In this document: piece after piece, positions 15,021-22,761 of the stretch | How the letters are laid out: each line of letters starts with the position of its first letter | Numbering within the stretch: the first letter of the stretch is position 1 | Assembly (NCBI RefSeq): GCF_014645615.1 | Contig: NZ_BMMB01000001.1 | Location: 1 to 64,000, forward strand | DNA length: 64,000 bases | From: Paenibacillus hunanensis | GTDB taxonomy: Bacteria; Bacillota; Bacilli; Paenibacillales; Paenibacillaceae | Direction of reading: 5' to 3' | The notes under the pieces: generated by a model | The model's input: only the letters and a program-made list of their open reading frames with translations | What the model was told of the DNA's origin: nothing | Databases searched by the model: none | Made by a program: the position numbers and the translations under genes

Positions 15021-15785
15021 TTAGCCCGGCTGTGCCACCAGCCCTTGTAGATAACGTAGACTCTGCTCCAGACTGTCCATTGGCGAGCCTGGACAATAAT
15101 CCTGTTCGACTGCATAAAATTCAACACCGTTCGCCTCACCCCATTGAAGGATCGGCATAAAGTCAATCGTACCGCTGCCTACCTCGGCGAAGTATTCCCG
15201 TCCATCATCCGTCATATCCTTAAAATGCAGGATCGGCATGCGTCCAGCATACTGGCTAATGACCGACAATGGATCATGACCTGCTTTTTTCACCCAGTAC
15301 GTATCGATCTCCGCATAGACTGGCGCTTGCTCGTCATAATCGAGTAGATATTGCAGTGCGTATTGCTCGCCCATCATCGTATGGAATTCCCAATCATGAT
15401 TGTGGAAGCCAACGCGATAGCCACGAGGGGAGACGATCGCTGATACGCTACGTAGCTCCTGTCTAACAAATTCATAGCCAGCTGCATTTTTATGCTCATC
15501 CGGTAAGGAGTGGCAAATAATATCCGGTGTACCGAATAGATCAGCCTCGCGCAACACATTGTCCAGATCGTTACGCATTCGCTCCAGACCGACATGCATG
15601 CCAGCCGTTTTCATCCCAAGCTCCTTCACAACGGCGGCAATTTCTACCGGATCATTACCATGCAGACCGTCGATCTGAACAGCTTGCCAGCCCATTTTGC
15701 CAAGCTCGCGTAATGTATAAATGTAATCCTGCTTGAGTTCGTTACGTACGGTGAATAGCTGCGCGGCGAGTTTATGTTGGATCAT
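15021..15785 (-). CDS. Sugar phosphate isomerase/epimerase (xylose isomerase-like TIM barrel)
   Basis: A 254-residue AP-endonuclease-2/IolE-like TIM barrel: KLAAQLFTVRNELKQD at the start, then VGFHNHDWEF, YAEIDTYWVKKAG, ILHFKDM and EVGSGTIDF, which carry the usual metal-binding Glu, Asp and His positions of this superfamily. It overlaps the upstream aldo/keto reductase by 4 nt (ATGA-type), so the two are translationally coupled. It probably isomerises or epimerises a sugar or keto-sugar made by that reductase. The precise substrate is unknown. Confidence 0.85.
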   Translation of the reverse strand: MIQHKLAAQLFTVRNELKQDYIYTLRELGKMGWQAVQIDGLHGNDPVEIAAVVKELGMKTAGMHVGLERMRNDLDNVLREADLFGTPDIICHSLPDEHKNAAGYEFVRQELRSVSAIVSPRGYRVGFHNHDWEFHTMMGEQYALQYLLDYDEQAPVYAEIDTYWVKKAGHDPLSVISQYAGRMPILHFKDMTDDGREYFAEVGSGTIDFMPILQWGEANGVEFYAVEQDYCPGSPMDSLEQSLRYLQGLVAQPG

Positions 15786-16708
15786 GCTCGTTCCTCCTTT
15801 TCAAGGTTCAACCATTGCAGGTCTTGCTCGGAAATCTCAATATCCAGTACAGCAAACGACTGAGCTAGCTCATCGCTGGTGCGTGGCCCGATAATCGCTG
15901 CGGTTGGGAAGGGGCGATGAAGGACAAAATACAGTGCAATCTGAGTCGGAGATACGCCCTTTTCCTCAGCTAGCTGTACTGCTCGGCGATAGCGTTCCCA
16001 GTTCGGTTCGCTATAATACACACGTACCATTTCTTCATTGGAACGATCATCCGGTGAAAAGGCACCGGAGAAAAATCCACCTGCCTGCGCTGACCATGAT
16101 AACAGTGGCATCCGATTCGCTTCATGCCATTGTACAGTCGCAGCATCGGCAGACACACAGCCCGGCCAGCGCGCTTCCAGCGCTACCGCGAGCGACAGAT
16201 TCGGACTGTTAAAGCTAAAGCCCTGCAAGCCATTGGCAGCTGCATAATCATTCGCCTCCTGAATCCGTTGCCAGCTCCAGTTCGAGGCACCAAGTGCGCG
16301 AATCCGTCCAGCAGCGAGATGCTCATTCAGCGTATCGATCAGCGGCTCCACTGGAACGGCTTCATTGTCACGATGCAGTGCATACAGATCGATATACTCT
16401 GTACCGAGACGCTCCAGACTGATCAGCAGATCGTGCGTAATCGCTTCAGGCGTGACGCGCGGCGTTGGATCACCCTTCAATGGATGGGCGCATTTGCTAA
16501 GTAGAACCAGCTCATTGCGATTCCCCTTATCCTTCATCCAGCGACCAATGATTTCTTCACTGTTCGTATACTGATAGGCCATATCGATCGTTGTTCCACC
16601 CGCGTCAACAAATTCATCAAGCACCCATGTCCCATTCATACGAGACAGATCCCCGGTACCGATAATGAGCGGTGATAGTGTGATTCCTGCGACAGCTACA
16701 TGATTCAA
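15782..16708 (-). CDS. Aldo/keto reductase, first gene of the mannoside operon
   Basis: An aldo/keto reductase with TTIDMAYQYTNSEEIIGRWM (catalytic Asp and Tyr), LLSKCAHP (Lys) and YALHRDN (His). I place the start at TTG 16708 (LNHVAVAG): AAGGGGGA lies 8 nt upstream, and this start aligns with MKHIEIPG of the paralogue at 41137-42084. An upstream ATG at 16756 would put a perfect 20-bp operator palindrome inside the coding region. The enzyme would reduce a sugar aldehyde or ketone using NADPH; the substrate is unknown. It is similar over its full length to the paralogue downstream of the lasso cluster. Confidence 0.88.
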   Translation of the reverse strand: MNHVAVAGITLSPLIIGTGDLSRMNGTWVLDEFVDAGGTTIDMAYQYTNSEEIIGRWMKDKGNRNELVLLSKCAHPLKGDPTPRVTPEAITHDLLISLERLGTEYIDLYALHRDNEAVPVEPLIDTLNEHLAAGRIRALGASNWSWQRIQEANDYAAANGLQGFSFNSPNLSLAVALEARWPGCVSADAATVQWHEANRMPLLSWSAQAGGFFSGAFSPDDRSNEEMVRVYYSEPNWERYRRAVQLAEEKGVSPTQIALYFVLHRPFPTAAIIGPRTSDELAQSFAVLDIEISEQDLQWLNLEKEERA

Positions 16709-16726
16709 ACCAACATTCCCCCTTGT

Positions 16727-16746
16727 ATCTGGTATCGATACCAGAT
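16727..16746. promoter_or_regulatory. Operator O1: 20-bp perfect palindrome in the operon leader
   Basis: ATCTGGTATCGATACCAGAT is its own reverse complement. Its central CG and LacI/GalR-like half sites, just upstream of the first structural gene and downstream of a LacI-family gene, make it the best operator candidate for that regulator. It lies before the ribosome site if translation starts at TTG 16708. Confidence 0.75.
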
Positions 16747-16905
16747 GTAGTTTCATGCGTATTCAGCGTATGCCTTTATGTTGTCTACCATGAATCCAAT
16801 AGCTTGCTGCGAGTAGCTTCTTTGATGTGGGAGGTGAAAAGAAGTGATGAGAAGAAGCAATGAAAATCAAGTTGATACTGAGTGATACGACAGGTTCGAT
16901 TTATT

Positions 16906-16925
16906 ATCTGGAATCGATACCATAT
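16906..16925. promoter_or_regulatory. Operator O2: near copy of O1
   Basis: ATCTGGAATCGATACCATAT matches O1 at most positions with the core TGGAATCGATACCA (16909-16922). It lies about 180 bp upstream of O1, a distance compatible with looping by a LacI-family tetramer or cooperative dimers. Confidence 0.65.
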
Positions 16926-17313
16926 CGATGAAATAACAAGAAGATGAATAGAGCCCTTAGAGTGAATATAAATTGTATATTGGATGGAGCAAGATATATA
17001 GAGCGTTAACCTTCGTCATATCGTCCAGACGCTTCAGATCAGCGAGCAGGAAGTGAATCAGGTGTACGCAAGTGAAACCAGATCGAGAGTAATAGGTAGG
17101 TGATAGCTTACAAAAGTATAAGCTGTATGGATGCTATAACGAATTGAATTATAGATCAGATAGATGAATTAATGTTAACTATAATAACATTAAAAGATGA
17201 TTTTCTTGGAGTTTATGACATTTTTAAATTTTAAAACTATAAAATGTAATAATAAATGACTTGATCGTAGGATTTTTGGAAGGTTTATTCGACATTTTTT
17301 GTTCTTATGAGAC

Positions 17314-17342
17314 ATTATATTACGCTCGTTTTGGAATTGACA
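17314..17342 (-). promoter_or_regulatory. Possible promoter of the mannoside operon
   Basis: On the minus strand TTGTCA and TATAAT are separated by 18 nt, pointing toward the operon. If it is the operon promoter, the transcript would have a ~600-nt leader that contains O2 and O1. A promoter nearer the genes cannot be ruled out. Confidence 0.35.
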
Positions 17343-17435
17343 AGTAAAACTTTGAATTTAGTTTATTCCATGTAGAGTGGAGCGTAGAGCGAAATGATCG
17401 GTTGACTAGCTGAACAGGAGCATAGGATTCGTCTG

Positions 17436-17453
17436 TATGGTAACGATACCATA
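17436..17453. promoter_or_regulatory. Operator O3: TATGGTAACGATACCATA
   Basis: A near-perfect 18-bp palindrome sharing the GATACCA half site with O1 and O2. It lies about 95 bp upstream of the candidate promoter and between that promoter and the LacI gene. Confidence 0.65.
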
Positions 17454-17803
17454 ATTTTATGAAAGCGTAAACATAAATTGTTTATGTGCAATTGAATTTA
17501 TTTGGATATCACGATCTTGCTGTACTTCGCCTGTGTAAAGGCAGCTAACAGGAGCATTTGTAAGGATATTTAACTCGTATATGCACGTTGACGGATAGTC
17601 ACATATGCTGAATCAAGCAGATTGTCTATAATACGGCATCGGTCTAACAGGATACTCCATATCCATATAGCCAGCAGAATAGTCCTTTCATCTGGCTTCG
17701 CGATGCTCCGTTCCAGGCGGGGAAATCGCGCATTCCAGTTGAATAATGCTGATGTAGGAAGCTTTTGCTCCATGACATTTTATCGTTTTACAGTCTGCTC
17801 CCC

Positions 17804-18829
17804 TTACAAAGAGGTAGAAGGGTGCATCGTTTTACAGCTTTCACGCACGACGAGCTGATGCTGAAGCATAATGTCAGCTTGTGGACGTTGTTTGTCACGG
17901 ATGATTAAGCGATGCAGATTCTCAAGCGATACTTGACCCATTTCATAAATAGGCTGCTGCATGGAGGTGATCGAAGGACGCACGATATCGGTAATTGTAC
18001 TGCCATCAAAGCCCATAATGGATACATCCTCAGGTACACGAAGCCCCTGATCCAATACACAATTCAATGCACCAACAGCCATATCATCGCTCGCTGCGAA
18101 TACAACCGTCGGCGGCTGGGCTAGAGCGAGCAATTCGCCCATTAAGCGGTGTCCGCTCGGAAGCTTATAATCACCAAACTTCACATACTCCTCTGGAATT
18201 GTAATATCGTGCTTACGCAGTGCATCACGAAATCCATTGTAACGGTTCTGTCCGGACGTCACATCCTCCAGATCGCCACCCAGATAAGAGATCGCTGTAT
18301 GACCAGAACGAATCAAGTATTCGGTCGCATCATAGGCTGCCTGATAGTCATCAATCAGCACAGAGATGAAGTCTGCATCAGGTGATTGCACACTGGAAAA
18401 TAGTATCGGCATCGTCGCATTCCGAATAAAATTCACGATATCCTCATTCGTCTTCTCATGCATAATAATGATGCCTTCTACTCGCATCTCCTGAAAAATA
18501 TGCAAATACTTTAGCTCTTTACCTAGATTCTCAGCGATATTACAGACGATCAGGTTATAGCCGTATTTACTGGCGGCTTCCTCAATACTGCTCAAAATAG
18601 TCGAATAGAAGTTCGACGTTAGATCCGGTACAATCACACCGATGGTATTCGTTTTTTGCTTTTTCAAGCTACGCGCAATATAGCTTGGCGAATAATTCAG
18701 CTCTTCAATCGCCTGATTCACACGGTTCAAAATGTCTTCGCTTACATATTTCTCACCGTTCAGGACACGAGAGACACTGGTCACGGATACACCTGCCCGG
18801 CGGGCAACGTCTTTGATTTTAACAGTCAT
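17804..18829 (-). CDS. LacI-family transcriptional regulator of the mannoside operon
   Basis: A 341-residue regulator with an N-terminal LacI helix-turn-helix (VKIKDVARRAGVSVTSVSRVLNG), hinge (YSPSYIARSLKKQ) and periplasmic-binding-protein-like effector domain (IGVIVPDLTSNFYSTIL). It probably represses the adjacent operon until a mannoside- or galactoside-derived inducer binds. The three GATACCA palindromes between it and the operon are its likely sites, and a half site (GATACC) lies just upstream of its own start, hinting at autoregulation. The AAAGGGAG site supports the ATG start. Confidence 0.9.
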   Translation of the reverse strand: MTVKIKDVARRAGVSVTSVSRVLNGEKYVSEDILNRVNQAIEELNYSPSYIARSLKKQKTNTIGVIVPDLTSNFYSTILSSIEEAASKYGYNLIVCNIAENLGKELKYLHIFQEMRVEGIIIMHEKTNEDIVNFIRNATMPILFSSVQSPDADFISVLIDDYQAAYDATEYLIRSGHTAISYLGGDLEDVTSGQNRYNGFRDALRKHDITIPEEYVKFGDYKLPSGHRLMGELLALAQPPTVVFAASDDMAVGALNCVLDQGLRVPEDVSIMGFDGSTITDIVRPSITSMQQPIYEMGQVSLENLHRLIIRDKQRPQADIMLQHQLVVRESCKTMHPSTSL

Positions 18830-19285
18830 GCCTTCAGCTCCCTTTGCAGCAAATGATACCGCCTATTACGTATTTGCTTGAATGTGTCTTAGTATAATAT
18901 TTTGACAATTCCAGCAGGTTTCGTCAATCGGCAAACCTGACAATACATGAAATTTCTACATCGCTTCGGTTTGATTCCATCGCATATTCATAAGCAGAAG
19001 AAAACTGGATAGAAGGAATATAGTAGAAAATGGATGCATGTAAATAAATATCACATACAATCTCGTTAAGCTATTTATTCAGTCTGTAAAAGATATATAA
19101 TCTATCATTTCATACGTTTTAAAGAGCGATTTTATTGTTTTTAAGTAAATAAATATAACAATAAAGAAAAATAACGCTTGTTTTCGTAGTAAACTACTCC
19201 TATAATGTGCGATATAACGATCGAAACATCAGATGTTTACTAAATCGAGTCATAAAACCTAACATAATAAAAGGAGGTGCTGTTT
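18830..19285. other. Divergent AT-rich intergenic region between LacI and GntR genes
   Basis: No gene seen. It contains a 7-bp inverted repeat CAGGTTT/AAACCTG (18915-18921 and 18933-18939) just upstream of the LacI gene, and the GntR promoter described separately. The rest is AT-rich without recognised structure. Confidence 0.55.
19178..19206 (+). promoter_or_regulatory. Promoter of the GntR/permease/hydrolase genes with palindrome in the spacer
   Basis: TTGTTT (-35) and TATAAT (-10) are separated by exactly 17 nt. The spacer contains GTAGTAAACTAC, a perfect palindrome and a plausible operator for the FadR-type regulator encoded just downstream. Confidence 0.6.
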
Positions 19286-19990
19286 ATTTCGACACCAACG
19301 GGATTAAAAGCAGTCCAACGGCGCAAGCTGGTGGATGAGGTACTGGATCAGCTCATGGCACTCATTCAATCTGGACAATATGAGCAAGGTGCTAAGCTTC
19401 CACCAGAGCCAGAATTAATGCGGCTCCTATCAGTGGGACGCTCTACGGTACGAGAAGCAGTTAAGATTCTAATGCACGCCGGATTTTTAGAGGTTCGTCA
19501 AGGCGATGGAACCTATATCAAAAAATCGTCAACAGGGCTCCAATCTGTAAAAGCAACACTGATTCCGCAAAATTTTGAACAGGTACTGGAAGTCAGACGG
19601 ATGCTGGAATGTGAAGCCGTCGAACTGGCAGCGATTCGGCGTACCGATGCAGATCTACAGCGGATGCGTACTCTATTGGATCAACGCAATGAATATTTAG
19701 ATGGGGGCCGATACGCTGAATATGTGGCATCGGACATCGCTTTTCATATTGCGGTTGTCGAATCATGTCATAATGATGTGTTTACAGCCATGTACAGTGT
19801 GATTGCCGAGGGGCTACGTGAATTGCTCAGTCAGCTTATTCTGGATACACAGGGCTATGAGGATAACACCGTTTATCATGAAGCGATCTATCGTGCGATT
19901 GAAGCTCAAGATAGCGAGGCTGCCAAGCGCTATACGATTCAAAATTTGGATGCGGTGACAAGTCGAAGCTCTATCGCAGCTCATTCGTAA
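19286..19990 (+). CDS. GntR-family (FadR subfamily, FCD domain) regulator with probable ATT start
   Basis: An N-terminal winged helix (LVDEVLDQLMALIQSGQYEQG, LPPEPELMRLLSVGRSTVREAV, LEVRQGDGTYI) and a helical FCD ligand domain (EVRRMLECEAVELAAIRR, DIAFHIAVVESCHN). No ATG, GTG or TTG lies at a usable distance from the strong AAGGAGG at 19271-19277. GTG 19277 overlaps it, and the next ATG (19355) would remove part of the DNA-binding domain. ATT at 19286 has an ideal 8-nt spacing, so I propose an ATT start like that of infC. It likely controls the permease and hydrolase genes that follow. Confidence 0.85.
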   Translation: MSTPTGLKAVQRRKLVDEVLDQLMALIQSGQYEQGAKLPPEPELMRLLSVGRSTVREAVKILMHAGFLEVRQGDGTYIKKSSTGLQSVKATLIPQNFEQVLEVRRMLECEAVELAAIRRTDADLQRMRTLLDQRNEYLDGGRYAEYVASDIAFHIAVVESCHNDVFTAMYSVIAEGLRELLSQLILDTQGYEDNTVYHEAIYRAIEAQDSEAAKRYTIQNLDAVTSRSSIAAHS

Positions 19991-20153
19991 TATGCAATCG
20001 TCTGGAAGCAGTCATACTAGAGAACAATGCTCGACTACCAGCCTATCTATAGAGATAAACATCAGATGATATGCTGTTTGCATGTGAACAGGTAACCAAA
20101 GCCTGTAAAGAGTCCGGTGGATGAGGTATGAATAATCGATAGGAGTGGATACC

Positions 20154-21521
20154 ATGCAAGATACACATGGGGAAGAGCAGGTATTAACGGTAGGCATTGA
20201 AGAGAAGCTGTCTGTAGGTGCCAATATGACGTATGGCTTGCAGCATTTGCTCGCACTAACGGGCATTTTCCTATTCCCGGTATTGATCGGTCAGGCGCTC
20301 AAGCTCGATTCGAGTGTGATCGGCTATATGATTCAGGCATGCTTTTTAACGACAGGTCTGGTCACGGTGCTGCAATCGGGTCGTATGTTGAGACTACCAG
20401 TCGTACAGGGGCCGACAGCAGCTTTTTTCGTAGCTGTGCTGTCTGCGGGTGCTAGTGTAGGGCTTGGCACCGCCTTCGGATCGATGGCAGTAGCCGGAAT
20501 CATTTTCATGCTGCTGGCTATTCCGATTCGTCGCCTGGGTCTGATTGGCTATGTGAACAAATTTATTTCGCCACCGATTGTATATGGAACCTTACTCATT
20601 ATTATCGGTGCCCAGCTGGCAAGCATTGGACTGAAAAATTGGTTTGGTAGTGCAGGTATGGGAATTAACTTTATCGCTTCACTGGTGACTGTGCTCTGTG
20701 TACTTGTATGTATGGTTGTAGGCGGGAATACGATTGTACGACGTGGTGCGCTATTGTGGGGCATCCTGATCGGAACGATTTTTTATTCGATATTTGGAAC
20801 GACTGATTTTTCGGCGGTAGCATCTGCAAGCTGGTTTAGTCTTCCTGGGGTGTTTCCATTCGGATTTGGCGTATCGATTCCGATTGTCATTTTGATGCTA
20901 CTCGCCTTTTTGCAAGCCTCAGCGGAAGCGGTGGGGATGTACACGCTGCTCACCAAGTGGGGCAAGCAGCAGTTAAGTAATGAGCGTGTAAATCGCGGCT
21001 TATTTGGTGAATTTCTAGGCTGTACACTGGGCGCAATCTTCGGTGGTCTCGGTACGACATCCTATCCTGAAAATATCGGTATCGTGCGTGTATCGGGCAT
21101 TGGTAGTCGTTATGTAACGATGACCGCTGGCATACTGGCAATCGTACTTGGCTTGATTCCCAAGGTAGGTATGTTTATCGCTTCTCTTCCTGGCCCCGTG
21201 CTATCCGCAGCATCGACCATTTTGTTTGGCATTATTGCGATTAGCGGTGTGCAGATGGTTAGCAAGGTCGTTTGGGATGAGCTGAATCTGGTCGTAGCTG
21301 GAGCTTCGTTTATTATTTCGCTGGGGACGATGTATTTGCCAGCAGAGCTAACTACGAAGCTACCGCTTGCGATTCAGAGTGTAGTGACGCAGCCGATGCT
21401 TGTCGGTGTTGTGCTGTTAATCGGTCTGAATACGATAGTGAATATGTGGCTACGACCCTTGCTGGCACGACGCACAGAGCGTGAGGCTATATTACCTGAA
21501 GCGACCAGCGAAGTCGTATAA
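20154..21521 (+). CDS. NCS2-family nucleobase (xanthine/uracil-type) permease
   Basis: A 455-residue membrane protein with 12-14 predicted helices and NCS2 features: NMTYGLQHLLALTGIFLFPV, VVQGPTAAFF, and the EFLGCTLGAIFGGLGTTSYPENIGIVRVSG signature region. ATG 20154 is chosen since AGGAG lies 8 nt before it; the GTG at 20145 overlaps this site. It should import a purine, pyrimidine or related compound by proton or sodium symport. Location between a FadR-type regulator and an amidase-type hydrolase suggests the substrate is catabolised. Confidence 0.92.
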   Translation: MQDTHGEEQVLTVGIEEKLSVGANMTYGLQHLLALTGIFLFPVLIGQALKLDSSVIGYMIQACFLTTGLVTVLQSGRMLRLPVVQGPTAAFFVAVLSAGASVGLGTAFGSMAVAGIIFMLLAIPIRRLGLIGYVNKFISPPIVYGTLLIIIGAQLASIGLKNWFGSAGMGINFIASLVTVLCVLVCMVVGGNTIVRRGALLWGILIGTIFYSIFGTTDFSAVASASWFSLPGVFPFGFGVSIPIVILMLLAFLQASAEAVGMYTLLTKWGKQQLSNERVNRGLFGEFLGCTLGAIFGGLGTTSYPENIGIVRVSGIGSRYVTMTAGILAIVLGLIPKVGMFIASLPGPVLSAASTILFGIIAISGVQMVSKVVWDELNLVVAGASFIISLGTMYLPAELTTKLPLAIQSVVTQPMLVGVVLLIGLNTIVNMWLRPLLARRTEREAILPEATSEVV

Positions 21522-21621
21522 TAACGTGCAGACAACATCTAATAACTGGAAATAATGACGGAAGAAATGACCAATATCTACAGCAAAGTAGAAGATGAAT
21601 AGCTCAAAGGGGATGACAACT

Positions 21622-22281
21622 ATGAAAAATAAAATTAAATGGGATATTCAGCCGGAGCGTACAGCAGTCATCGTCGTCGATATGCAAAATGTATTTTGCA
21701 AGCCGGATGGCGCACTGTATGTGCCACGTACAGCAGAGATTATCGAGCCGATTCAGCAGCTGACAGCTGTTGCACATGCAGCCGACATGCCTGTTATTTA
21801 TTTACGCCATATTGTGCGTGGTGATGGTAGCGATACAGGGCGAATGCTCGACATGTATCCTAATGTAAATGAGATTCTCAAGCGTGGTACGCCAGGGGTG
21901 GAGATTATTGACGAGCTTACACCGGAGCCAGGTGATATTATAGTAGATAAATTATTTTACAGCGGCTTTCATGATACCGATCTGGATACGATTTTGCGTA
22001 AGCATGATATTCAGACGATTATTATATGTGGTACGGTAACCAATGTATGCTGTGAAACGACGGTACGTGATGGCGCGCATCGTGAATATAAGATTATTTT
22101 CCTCAGTGACGCGAATGCAGCGATGGATTATCCTGATATGGGCTGGGGCGCTGTAACAGCAGACGATATTCAGCGTATGACCTTGACGGTCGTTGCCTAT
22201 GAATTTGGACAGGTATCGCCAACTGCACAAATCGTCGAAGAAATCGCCATGAAGGCGGCGCTTCACAGCAATAAAATGTAA
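21622..22281 (+). CDS. Isochorismatase-like cysteine hydrolase (amidohydrolase)
   Basis: A 219-residue cysteine hydrolase with the complete triad: D20 in VVDMQNVF, K110 in IIVDKLFYSGFHDTDLD and C143 in GTVTNVCCETTVRDG. The family includes nicotinamidase, N-carbamoylsarcosine amidase, biuret hydrolase and RutB ureidoacrylate amidohydrolase; the SGF-HDTDLD segment is closest to the RutB/biuret group by eye. ATG 21622 follows AAAGGGG at 9 nt. Genomic pairing with an NCS2 permease supports a role in degrading an imported nucleobase or its breakdown product. Confidence 0.88.
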   Translation: MKNKIKWDIQPERTAVIVVDMQNVFCKPDGALYVPRTAEIIEPIQQLTAVAHAADMPVIYLRHIVRGDGSDTGRMLDMYPNVNEILKRGTPGVEIIDELTPEPGDIIVDKLFYSGFHDTDLDTILRKHDIQTIIICGTVTNVCCETTVRDGAHREYKIIFLSDANAAMDYPDMGWGAVTADDIQRMTLTVVAYEFGQVSPTAQIVEEIAMKAALHSNKM

Positions 22282-22761
22282 AGAATAGGTCTAAAGCTTC
22301 GATAGTCCTGCTGTTTATCGGCAATCGATGACGTCATCACCGATCCTGTGGACGGAGATCGAATTTGAATGGAATAGCAGAGCTGTGTCATGCCTATAAA
22401 AGAAGATCAGGTATGTAAGGGATAGGATAGCCATGTATCATTCGTGGCTGTCCTTTTTGTATGGAGCAGGAATCGAATAAAATATAATACTTACTAAGGA
22501 CACCGCAGACAATAACCGATATACTTAGCATAAGTATGTTAGCTTCCATCGATTAACCTGCTCGAATCAAAGCTATACAATCTTTTCATTTCCGAATGAT
22601 AACTACTGATTATCCTCTTATCAATCCTTCTATGAGTCGTCCGTTATGTCCTCGTTCACGAAATATACGTAGTAAAACCGTTTAACTTTCCTTGAAATAG
22701 GCTATATTATGGTGAAAGTTCCAAGTTTCAAGAAGTGTGTAGGATATGGGAGGATGGAATT
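22282..22761. other. Intergenic region with terminator and kinase promoter area
   Basis: No gene seen. It carries the terminator at 22424-22459. A TTTAAC...TATATT pair with 16-nt spacing (about 22680-22707) is a weak promoter candidate for the kinase downstream. Confidence 0.5.
22424..22459 (+). terminator. Intrinsic terminator after the cysteine hydrolase gene
   Basis: AGGATAGCCA pairs with TGGCTGTCCT (one G-U pair) around an 11-nt loop and is followed by TTTTTGT. Confidence 0.8.

Larger units (their letters stand above)
16747..17803. other. Long AT-rich regulatory region between operon and LacI gene
   Basis: About 1.05 kb with no convincing gene on either strand. It holds operators O2 and O3 and a possible minus-strand promoter, and is unusually long for a simple promoter region. 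No degraded gene was recognisable. Confidence 0.6.

Noticed and set aside
17570..17858. Short open frames in the gap between the LacI gene and the operon
   Set aside because: No ribosome sites, no recognisable protein features; the region is better explained as regulatory DNA.
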